Below are positions 9,079 through 16,722 of a DNA stretch of 35,257 bases, piece by piece (position 1 is the stretch's first letter; the number at the start of each line of letters is the position of its first letter). The notes under the pieces were generated by a model that saw only the letters and a program-made list of their open reading frames with translations, ran no database searches and was not told the origin of the DNA. A program made the position numbers and the translations under genes. This DNA is from Sanchytrium tribonematis (Eukaryota > Sanchytriomycota > Sanchytriomycetes > Sanchytriales > Sanchytriaceae): NCBI GenBank assembly GCA_018985235.1, contig JADGIG010000037.1, positions 1 through 35,257 of the forward strand. The letters run 5' to 3'.

Positions 9079-9777
9079 ATGGAGACTCCAAAGGCTAAAA
9101 AAATTCAATTTGGACAAACTAATGCTCTCAGTGTACCCGCGAAAAGATCTGCCGAAGATTCGGCCATAAAAATACCCAAAAAGCAATTTGGCAGTGAGAT
9201 AAAATTGAAAGATTCTGAAAATAACGTAGAAAAAAAAGATCAAGATCCCGTACTTGATACTCCTTCCAAGAAAGACTATAGACTTATCAAAAAGGAAGAG
9301 ACTAAGGAAGAAGACACCAGTTTATTTGTTGGCAGACCAGCGACTTTGTATCTCAACGAAAATTCTAGTTGGACTAAAAAATCAAAGGGCGGCTCTTTAT
9401 ACTTGTACGATATAGAACAACGAAAATTGAAAAAATCGAAGGGGGGAAATGATTCTGCAGAAAATTCGCCTACAAAAAATGCAAAGTTGAAGTTGGATCC
9501 TACAACTGATTCTGATTCAACTGCTGAAAAAAAAGTCAAATCTGAAGAGGGCCTACAAGTCATATACAGGGACGGCTCCTCTTTAAAAAAAATAATGCTT
9601 AATACTGTAATTCTGAGAGAAAGCAAAATCTTTCAATTGCCCCAGCAGAGTCAATCTGTAGCATTTAGTGCAATTGTTGATGGTAAAATAGAAACATACG
9701 GATTATTATTCAAAGAAGAAAGCATAGCACATGAATTTATTAAAATTGTACAAAACCATAATAAACCGAGTGTTTAA
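9079..9777 (+). CDS. Ran-binding-domain protein (RanBP3/Yrb2 or Nup50-like)
   Basis: This 232 aa protein has a lysine/serine-rich, disordered N-terminal half with basic patches that could be nuclear localisation signals (KRSAEDSAIKIPKK near residues 23-36). The C-terminal half resembles a RanBD1 domain: ATLYLNENSSWTKKSKGGSLYLYD, then a loop, GLQVIYRDGSSLKKIMLNTVIL, and a C-terminal helix EESIAHEFIKIVQ. Proteins of this layout assist nuclear export or sit at the pore basket. FG-like dipeptides occur in the N terminus (KKIQFGQT, KKQFGSE), which favours a Nup50/Nup2 or Yrb2 relationship. Its stop codon overlaps that of the convergent Ctu2 gene by 4 nt. The domain call is fairly good; the orthologue is uncertain. 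Confidence 0.65.
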   Translation: METPKAKKIQFGQTNALSVPAKRSAEDSAIKIPKKQFGSEIKLKDSENNVEKKDQDPVLDTPSKKDYRLIKKEETKEEDTSLFVGRPATLYLNENSSWTKKSKGGSLYLYDIEQRKLKKSKGGNDSAENSPTKNAKLKLDPTTDSDSTAEKKVKSEEGLQVIYRDGSSLKKIMLNTVILRESKIFQLPQQSQSVAFSAIVDGKIETYGLLFKEESIAHEFIKIVQNHNKPSV

Positions 9778-10556
9778 GTATATTTAGTGTCCACTTTGGA
9801 TAGTGTCTTATTAATAATGGAACAAGTGGATGCTTTTTGAGTTTGTAAGTCAAATAAAAATCGCTTTGTAACATCAGAAAAATCTTTGGAGTCGTATTTT
9901 CTTTGAAGATAGCTGATGCTATTTCTTTTAGAGAAAATCTGCAGTTCGTTCTTTGTTATTTCGTTTAATGGATAAATCACTTTCACTATTTTTCCAGACC
10001 TTTCTATTTTTTCAAATAGACTGAAATTTTCAATTCCTAGTACATTATTATATGCAACTTGGGTCAATAGGCTCGCAGCCATATGTTCACAATCGTGGCA
10101 AAATACTACAACATTCAAATCACATTCGATTGCGGCGTCAATAAGAATAGTTTTAATATCGTTGTAATAAATTTCAGATTGTATATGTTTTGGCTGTTCT
10201 TGATCAATTTTAATTTTTTTCACAACAATTTCAAATTCTTGCTTCTCAATTTGGTCAATGTTTGAAGTCTCTTCCTCTATGATGCAGAGTTTGACTTGCT
10301 TTACTTTAGGACGCCCTTTCAAATAATCTTTGATAAGATTAACACAGCATTTAGACGCCAGACTTCCGCTATACCCTATTAATAATTTAATGTTGGAAAT
10401 TTCATCCCCATTGGAATATTTCCCTTTGGTGTCTAAAGCCCTAGACATCGATTTTATAAACTGCTTTTTAGTCCTTTCAACGAGACATTCTTCACAAAAG
10501 GGTGTATTGTTTAATTCAATAGAAGTGGGATTATTACATTTTGCACAATTCGACAT
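9774..10556 (-). CDS. Cytoplasmic tRNA 2-thiolation protein 2 (Ctu2/Ncs2)
   Basis: Ctu2 partners Ctu1/Ncs6 in 2-thiolation of wobble uridine in cytosolic tRNAs. The 260 aa protein starts MSNCAKC and has C4-x2-C7 and C21-x2-C24, a zinc-ribbon pattern. A PP-loop-like nucleotide-binding segment follows (KLLIGYSGSLASKCCVNLI, about 56-74) in which the catalytic SGGxDS motif is degenerate, as is usual for the non-catalytic Ctu2 partner. Further along, VVVFCHDCEHMAASLLTQVAYN and VIYPLNEITKNELQIFSKRNSISYL match the family's C-terminal half. It is compact compared with yeast and animal proteins. A longer reading begins at a TTG at 10583, but the ATG at 10556 puts the first Cys pair in the expected position. 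It overlaps the upstream-strand gene by 4 nt. Confidence 0.82.
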   Translation of the reverse strand: MSNCAKCNNPTSIELNNTPFCEECLVERTKKQFIKSMSRALDTKGKYSNGDEISNIKLLIGYSGSLASKCCVNLIKDYLKGRPKVKQVKLCIIEEETSNIDQIEKQEFEIVVKKIKIDQEQPKHIQSEIYYNDIKTILIDAAIECDLNVVVFCHDCEHMAASLLTQVAYNNVLGIENFSLFEKIERSGKIVKVIYPLNEITKNELQIFSKRNSISYLQRKYDSKDFSDVTKRFLFDLQTQKASTCSIINKTLSKVDTKYT

Positions 10557-10620
10557 CTCCTTTGCTTCAACTTCAACGGTCAAGTTAATTTGAGCATAAG
10601 AAAATTTATGTTTGACATGT

Positions 10621-12409
10621 TTATTTTAGACTAATAACTGCAAATTCGTAGAAAGCGCCCATTGTAATTTCATTGACAGGCACTACAAAAGCTGAGGTTG
10701 GCTTTAAATTTCTCCATTCGAGGTTTTTTATAAAAATACTTTGAAGTTGATTAGGCAGCAAATATTGATCAAAATTTCCGTTACCTAAAACTATTGTAGC
10801 TTTGTCACTAGAAAATACAACATTCCCCAGAGAATCAGTAGATTTTGAGTACTGTTGTGGAGTTTCAGATGCGATACATAACCACTCTACTTCGCCATCT
10901 TTTGGAAGTCTGTCTACTTCTACCGTAAATGCAGGAATGTTTGGGAAATTGCCAGAAAATTTAGCGATGATTTGGGAACTGCAATCACTTTTTCTCACAA
11001 AGCAAACGCCAGTAAGAGGCTGGACTTTCATTTCCTCAGAAATGGACTTGACATGCTTGGCAGAATATAAGTTTTGCTTTAAAGTTGCATCTTTTGCGTC
11101 ATTCGCATTTGGATATGCTAGTTTAATTGGTACAAAACCTACTTGGCCCGCAATAAACGAATAACCTCCAGGTATTAGACATTTGTGGCATTGTGAGTAT
11201 GGTCCAATGTTAGCAGGATATGCATGGCTAATCGAAGCCACATGCATGATCTTTCTGTCGTATTTCTTAGCAATAGTCAAATCGATCTTCGCAAGTATGT
11301 TTTTCGGCAAACTGGCTTGCACACAAGCTCTGGCGGGGGGCTTGATTGTAAACAACTTGCCATATAGAGCGTTAAATTTACCAAACAAACTCATATCTTG
11401 GATATATACATGAACGATTATTAAATCACTTGCATTTAGCCCTTTTGATTTCAATATTTCCATCAGTCTATCTAAACCCTTTTGGGCATCGGAGTCGAAA
11501 TTCGACTCGTGGAAAATAAAAAAATTACTTAATGTATAATAATTCTGTAGTTCAGAGAACGTAAAATCAAATTTTTCTAGAACTTCACTGTTGCTAGGCG
11601 GTTTTATATCTGGTTTGTATAAATTTTCACCGAAATCAAAATCTCGAGTTTGTTTCAGTACATCTAGTGACTTGTCGTTATTGGAGAATACCTTGGACAC
11701 TGATTTAATTTTTGCTAATGCAGTCTGATTGTCTTTAACAATATCAAATTTAATATCCAATGCTTCTTTAAACAATGGGCAATTCGTTGTAAAGGTTTCA
11801 AATTCACCGCCTAAATGAAAACAAAATACCTTCGCCTAAAGGATGAAGTTGATATGAGGCAGACAATTTTTCAAGTTCACTTTGGATCTCAGTGACATTG
11901 AGCCCCAAATGTTTTTCTGTTAAACCTAAGGAAGCCACCTTAATGATTTTGGAATCCACAATAGAAAGTTCCTTGAATAAACGCAATGGTTCAGATTTCC
12001 ATAGCGGGGCAAAAGATGTGAGCCCCAATTTTTGACATATAAATTCAATTCTTAATCTTTGATAGTCAGACTCAATAGCTCCACTTATAACACCATCCAA
12101 ATTGAAATCAGATTTTGCCTTTTTAATTAATTCGAACAACTGTTGAGTTTCATCTTGCTCATCGATGTGGTCGATATATAATTCTTTTTGCACGCTTTTT
12201 CCATTTGTCTTGACGCCTAAGTATGGAACCTGCATGCATTCCGCAATACTTTTTACAAATTGGCTACCAGCAGACTGAATCATGTATGAATCGACTTCTG
12301 AGTCAGTTTCTAAGTGCAAAACGCAGGCTATTGCATGGTTTAAAATTGCTGCATGACAAGTTGCTAGTACACTATCTTTGCCTCCACTTAAAAGCGCGCC
12401 AAGTCTCAT
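10621..12409 (-). CDS. Diphthine-ammonia ligase Dph6 fused to two RidA/YjgF domains (one 19-nt intron)
   Basis: Dph6 amidates diphthine on elongation factor 2, the last step of diphthamide synthesis. Minus-strand exons 12409-11830 and 11810-10621 give 589 aa. The N-terminal ATP-PPase domain has the loop MRLGALLSGGKDS (SGGKDS at 8-13), DGVISGAIESDYQRLR, LTSFAPLW and, across the splice, LGEGGEFETFTTNCPLF. Two RidA/YjgF-like modules follow at about 285-375 and 387-510 (ISHAYPANIGPYSQC, GGYSFIAGQVGF). This three-module architecture is known from the fungal orthologue. The second RidA-like module keeps the typical IGPYSQ entry. It lies 64 bp from Ctu2 on the same strand, so two translation-fidelity genes are neighbours. 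Confidence 0.93.
11811..11829 (-). other. 19-nt spliceosomal intron in DPH6
   Basis: On the minus strand the sequence is GTATTTTGTTTTCATTTAG. Excision at phase 1 (GAA G/GC GGT) restores GEGGEFETFT, the conserved end of the ATP-PPase domain. It shows T12 and A14 like the other introns. Confidence 0.93.
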
Positions 12410-12558
12410 TGTTAACTCCTTGTGAGTTAGATCAAATTACCCATAAATAAACTCTTGCATTACATTTTGGACTACCAAAATTGACAACAACTAAGCTCAA
12501 ATTTAATTTGAAGGTAAACCTATAAATTATTTATAATTTAATAAATCTCCTTCTTTCA

Positions 12559-13149
12559 ATGTCCATAGTAATAGAGCCCGAAGCCTTGGAATACGCTGAA
12601 AATAAATTGCGAGAAATTATATACAATATAGAGCATCCAAATTTTAAAGCAGTTCATATTGATGAGCTTGTATTTAGTAAAGTGGAATGCCAACTTTTGG
12701 GAATCAATGACCCCAAAGAAGTGTGGTATGGACCTCAACAGCAAAGAAATCGATATGATACCTTTATTAGTTCAAAAACCTGTGGTAGCATTAAATTTAC
12801 CGGTGGATTTACTTTAAATTTAGATTACCCAGAAACTGTGCCATTTATTGGACTTCCGATTAACTTGGAAATCGATTTGTCGTTTAATTTTATTGCCTAC
12901 GTTGTTTACATTGAAAAGTCTATTAAAATAAGCATACGTGGAATATCAAATCTCGAAACTGGCACTGAAAACCTCATTAAATCTTGCACCGTACGGTCTA
13001 CAATTGGAGATGTAAACAAATTGAGAAACTTGAAATCGATTGAAATTTTTATTCAAAAATTAATTGAACAGGGTATCAATGAAGAAATGGGGTATCCAAA
13101 TTATATGGAAGTACGCCTATTTTACGATAAACTTGATCTCTTCACATAA
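12559..13149 (+). CDS. Mdm12-like SMP-domain protein (putative ERMES subunit)
   Basis: Mdm12 is a soluble lipid-transfer subunit of the ER-mitochondria encounter structure in fungi. This 196 aa protein has no signal peptide or membrane span. Its layout parallels Mdm12: an N-terminal helix (EALEYAENKLREII), then DELVFSKVECQLLGINDPKEVWY, which resembles the family's x-x-I-x-DIxDPxxxFY strand, strands around SIKFTGGFTLNLDYPETVPFIGLPINLEIDLSFNFIAYVVYI, and the SMP end signature IGDVNKLRNLKSIEIFIQKLIEQGINEEMGYPNY. The Mmm1 and Mdm34 subunits are not in the window. The call rests on recalled family patterns, not alignment; another SMP/TULIP protein is possible. It is divergent from DPH6 and convergent with the NPHP4-like gene. 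Confidence 0.6.
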   Translation: MSIVIEPEALEYAENKLREIIYNIEHPNFKAVHIDELVFSKVECQLLGINDPKEVWYGPQQQRNRYDTFISSKTCGSIKFTGGFTLNLDYPETVPFIGLPINLEIDLSFNFIAYVVYIEKSIKISIRGISNLETGTENLIKSCTVRSTIGDVNKLRNLKSIEIFIQKLIEQGINEEMGYPNYMEVRLFYDKLDLFT

Positions 13150-13279
13150 CTGGTCTTTTGAAAATATAAACAAATAATAGAAATCAAAAACTTGTGTAAT
13201 TTCTACTTCTATTATAATTTGCTCATTAGTACCTAAATTAAATTTTTGGTTTTTAACGACCTGAAAGCCTTGGCTTGGG

Positions 13280-15655
13280 CTAAATACTTCGAAGTCTGTT
13301 AAACTTAAATTGTTGGTATATAAGATTCTCTAGATAAATATTAAGTACCTTTCTATAAAGTTTTCTTTTAATTTCAAATGTCTTGCAAGACTTCCCCACT
13401 TCCATAACAAATTTGATTCTTAAAAATCTCAACGGCTGCGAAACAATTGTTTGTTCAAAGCAATGATTTTTGAAAATTATTTTCGAAAGATCAATTTTTG
13501 TTCCGAATATTTCCTTTTCTTTGTGAAAAATCAGTTCAGAAGGACTTATTTTGACTTGCTTTGACTCCAATAATTTAATTATAAAAATATTTGTGACAGT
13601 ACCTAATATAGGTGTAATTACTATAGGCTGAGTAAACATACTTCGGTGAATTTTCAGCTTGCTGATAACTGCAACATTAGTTTTATAAAACACATTATCA
13701 TCAAATTGTCCTTCGATTTCCAAAATGTCATCCTCAGACATGCTTTTACAAGTCACTTTAACCTTGTTTAATTTCGGGAAAAGGTTGTACGTTAAATTTT
13801 TAACATCGGTTGAAATATGAAAAGGTTTCACAGAAATAAAAGTGCTCGAAGAGCCAGACGATTGAAGCTTATGAATTGGCACGCAATAAATAGGAGACTC
13901 GTTGCATTTTGTAGTGAGCTCTCCATTTTGCCAAATATTAGGCAAGTTTGATGATGCCTGTTCTCCCGGAATTAAAATGTTTTCCATATATTGAATAGGG
14001 CCGTAAAATTCAATACAGTGTTGCTTTCTTTGCGCCTCGATGATATCATTAACGGTTACCTCTGGTATATCAATAATCTGATTTAAATTAATTAAATCCG
14101 AGGTCTTTGAATCCAACCGCAACAGCTTTGAACTTTTTATCTCAGGCACTAATTCACATTTGGTTCCAATTTTTATAATAGTGTGATCAGCGACAATCAT
14201 AATAGGCTTTTCTACTGCAATATTATAAAATTTAGTACCAACTATATCGTAATTATTCGATAATTCTGTGAAAGAAAAGAAAAAGTTACTAGACAAAAAT
14301 GGAAATCGAAATACCAACACACCAGAACCAATTTTAAATTCGTTATTAACTATTACAAGACCAAAATGAGGACAGTCAACAATCACTTCTGCGGAATGCG
14401 GTAGGTCTGGATTTTTAGCAATTTTTTGAAAATCTCCATTCGCGAAATCCAAAGTGTCATAATTCGTGTTACTAATATCTATTACGCTAGTGAGATTATC
14501 AATCGAACCAGATTCATCTTTGCGGAGATCATAATGGTATGATGGTAATATTTCTTCCTTTCGTCTAGGCGAACCACGAGCGGGAGCAACTGCTTTCATT
14601 TCTACTTGGTGATTTTCAGTAACATTTGGTTCATCCGGGGTCTTGATAAATTGGTCACTAGTCAAAATATTACTAGGCGAGTTTAAATTTTCCTCCAAAG
14701 AAAGACGCTTAATTTGGGGTATAGTTGCTATCTCAATGGAACTATTTGTCACACTGTTTTCCACAAAACTAATGTTCTTGTCTAGAATGAGTGCCTCTTT
14801 TACAGGCTCTAAGGAAGGCTTTTTCTTGATCGTTCTTCTTCTCACAACAGGACTATTTCCAGAAACATCATCTTCAGACAAGACGTATTTAACTTCTATA
14901 TCTACATTATCAAATATTGGATGGGCTTCAAATGCAAAGGGAGTTTTGATTTGAATAAGATGCGACAATTTTTGGTCTTGCGTCAAAGCACACCATCCTA
15001 GTAACATTCTAAATTCTTTTTTATCCAAATCTGACAGATTTTCATATGTGCTCTCAAGAACTAGGAATAGATGACTATTTTCGGGAATAGAGAAAACGGA
15101 TTGCAAATTTATCATAACATAATGTTGTTCATACAAATAGTCTTGGTAGACAACTATAATGTAATATAAATCTCTGACATGTCTCGGATCTTTATGGAAC
15201 TTTTTAACTATATCTAGGGCATGGGTTTTATTGTATGAAACTGATTCTAATTTTAATTTTATTTTCTGTAATTCTGGAAGTTTACTAAAAATAAATGATA
15301 TTGGAAGAATGGTTGACATTTCAGAAACTTTGAATTCTAGCTCATGTTGCGTCGCTTCTAATTCAAATAGTGGTTCGAATAATAAAACTCGGCAAGTCCC
15401 TGGATAATAATTAAGTAACGATTGTTGAATATTAAGTACGTAAAAACCGAAAGAACACATATCCAAGGAAGTGAATTCTATGACAATAACTGGATGATTC
15501 GTGACAAATTTTAATTCCAAAGGCAATTGCAAATCCTTTACAAGCGTGTGACCTATAAATCGTCTTGATGTGAGATTATACATACTACAGTATGCTTTCA
15601 AAAATTGTCCCGCGACATTAGAACCCAGATTTCCAGTAATTGATATTGAATACAT
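13280..15655 (-). CDS. Nephrocystin-4-like protein (putative ciliary transition-zone component)
   Basis: This is a 791 aa protein without membrane segments. Its N-terminal part has a block, NHPVIVIEF (53-61), SFGFYVLNI (68-76) and YYPGTCRVLLFEPL (83-96), that matches the order and spacing I recall for the NPHP4 N-terminal C2-like domain (HPH-IV, FG-ILRIF, YHGTPRALL). Later MLLGWCALTQ (217-226) and HPIFDNVDIEVKYVLS (245-260) fit the next NPHP4 blocks, though apparently reordered. Residues about 265-400 are low-complexity, with a basic patch RRRTIKKKPS. The C terminus is beta-rich and could be MSP/Ig-like. NPHP4 is a transition-zone protein of cilia; it is far longer in animals. The identification is tentative. 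It lies 44 bp downstream of the RG-tailed gene on the same strand and near a PLK4-like kinase. Confidence 0.4.
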   Translation of the reverse strand: MYSISITGNLGSNVAGQFLKAYCSMYNLTSRRFIGHTLVKDLQLPLELKFVTNHPVIVIEFTSLDMCSFGFYVLNIQQSLLNYYPGTCRVLLFEPLFELEATQHELEFKVSEMSTILPISFIFSKLPELQKIKLKLESVSYNKTHALDIVKKFHKDPRHVRDLYYIIVVYQDYLYEQHYVMINLQSVFSIPENSHLFLVLESTYENLSDLDKKEFRMLLGWCALTQDQKLSHLIQIKTPFAFEAHPIFDNVDIEVKYVLSEDDVSGNSPVVRRRTIKKKPSLEPVKEALILDKNISFVENSVTNSSIEIATIPQIKRLSLEENLNSPSNILTSDQFIKTPDEPNVTENHQVEMKAVAPARGSPRRKEEILPSYHYDLRKDESGSIDNLTSVIDISNTNYDTLDFANGDFQKIAKNPDLPHSAEVIVDCPHFGLVIVNNEFKIGSGVLVFRFPFLSSNFFFSFTELSNNYDIVGTKFYNIAVEKPIMIVADHTIIKIGTKCELVPEIKSSKLLRLDSKTSDLINLNQIIDIPEVTVNDIIEAQRKQHCIEFYGPIQYMENILIPGEQASSNLPNIWQNGELTTKCNESPIYCVPIHKLQSSGSSSTFISVKPFHISTDVKNLTYNLFPKLNKVKVTCKSMSEDDILEIEGQFDDNVFYKTNVAVISKLKIHRSMFTQPIVITPILGTVTNIFIIKLLESKQVKISPSELIFHKEKEIFGTKIDLSKIIFKNHCFEQTIVSQPLRFLRIKFVMEVGKSCKTFEIKRKLYRKVLNIYLENLIYQQFKFNRLRSI

Positions 15656-15699
15656 ACAAGCAATTAAGTTTCAAGAATTCTCCTATATTTATTGACAAA

Positions 15700-16560
15700 T
15701 TAAAAGCGTCGAGGATTGCCCCAACCAGAATTGGGCTCAGAGTTAAAGCTTCTATATCCCCGCCTGCCTCTTCTTGGTCCAGAATAAGATGGCAAGCCAC
15801 GGGTAGAAAAGGTGGTACGATAACGCGCCCTTCCACGATATCTGTAAGGAGCCGGGTATGATGGAGCGCTGTAAGGTTGATCTTGCTCTGATCGGGTATC
15901 TGATTGCTGTGCAAATGCTTGATTTGTGACTGGACTTTCAATTCTTTTAAAAACCCAGTATAGTATCTCAGAGTCATCTTTGGAGTTTGGGGGCCATAGA
16001 CCAGTTGGCGGAAATTCCACAACTTTCCACTGTTCTTCTTCCGATGGTTGAGGAGCCAAAAAAGCATCAGCGTGATCCAATGGGACTCCAGTTTCAATTT
16101 CTTTAGTAAATTCCAAAAGTACATTTCCGTCTGCTTGTCCCACTTTTCTAAGATTTCGAAATAAAGAAGTTATTCCCCATTCCAAGACGAGGCCAGAATC
16201 TTTTGTATTATACAAGTCTACATGTTCCTGCATGAAATCGTACTGAAGAACTGGTAATTTAACTTGTCCAGAAACAATAATGGCAGAATTCAGATCCTTA
16301 TCAACTGTAGCTCTCAAATGATCCAATTCTAACCAACTTTTGAGAAATAACAGGACTATATATGTCCTTTCCTCATACTCCTGAACTTCATATGGTAAAT
16401 AGGCATCTCTAATTGTGCTTCCTGAATTATCAATAGGAAGCCTAAATGTAAATGGTCTTACAACACAAGGTGGAAAATGGTTCAAGTTAAATTGAGGAGA
16501 AAATCGAAATTTTTGGGGTTGTGTGTCTTGTTCGTCGTCAAATGATTTTCTATCTTCCAT
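15700..16560 (-). CDS. Unknown protein with arginine/glycine-rich C-terminal tail
   Basis: I do not recognise a family. The 286 aa protein has a structured N-terminal portion (about 30-175) with predicted beta strands around YLPYEVQEYEERTYIVLLFLK, SAIIVSGQVKLPVLQYDF and NVLLEFTKEIETGVPL. A short Trp-containing stretch (EEEQWKVVEFPPTGLWPP, about 182-199) follows, then a tail from about 215 rich in R, G, Y, S and P with RG repeats (YRYRGRARYRT, GPRRGRRGYRS). Such tails bind RNA or are arginine-methylated in other proteins. A HSP20-like fold for the front part is possible but unproven. It starts at an ATG at 16560 and diverges from the PLK4-like gene across 162 bp, so the two could share regulation. 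Confidence 0.6.
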   Translation of the reverse strand: MEDRKSFDDEQDTQPQKFRFSPQFNLNHFPPCVVRPFTFRLPIDNSGSTIRDAYLPYEVQEYEERTYIVLLFLKSWLELDHLRATVDKDLNSAIIVSGQVKLPVLQYDFMQEHVDLYNTKDSGLVLEWGITSLFRNLRKVGQADGNVLLEFTKEIETGVPLDHADAFLAPQPSEEEQWKVVEFPPTGLWPPNSKDDSEILYWVFKRIESPVTNQAFAQQSDTRSEQDQPYSAPSYPAPYRYRGRARYRTTFSTRGLPSYSGPRRGRRGYRSFNSEPNSGWGNPRRF

Positions 16561-16722
16561 TTTTACAAATTGCTGTCACAAGGAGAACAAACCACGATTT
16601 TACTTCATATTGTGCATCAATAATTCTTCATCTTAGTTATTCTTTTACCTTTCATGTACACAACAAAGGCGAATTAATGAGGAATGGGGTTGGAATTGAA
16701 ACATCATTCATTTTAATTAACC

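Noticed and set aside
9276-9626. Antisense ORFs inside confirmed genes (for example 9276-9626 minus, 22104-22439 minus, 6945-7229 minus).
   Set aside because: They are shadows of strong genes on the other strand and show no domain signatures.
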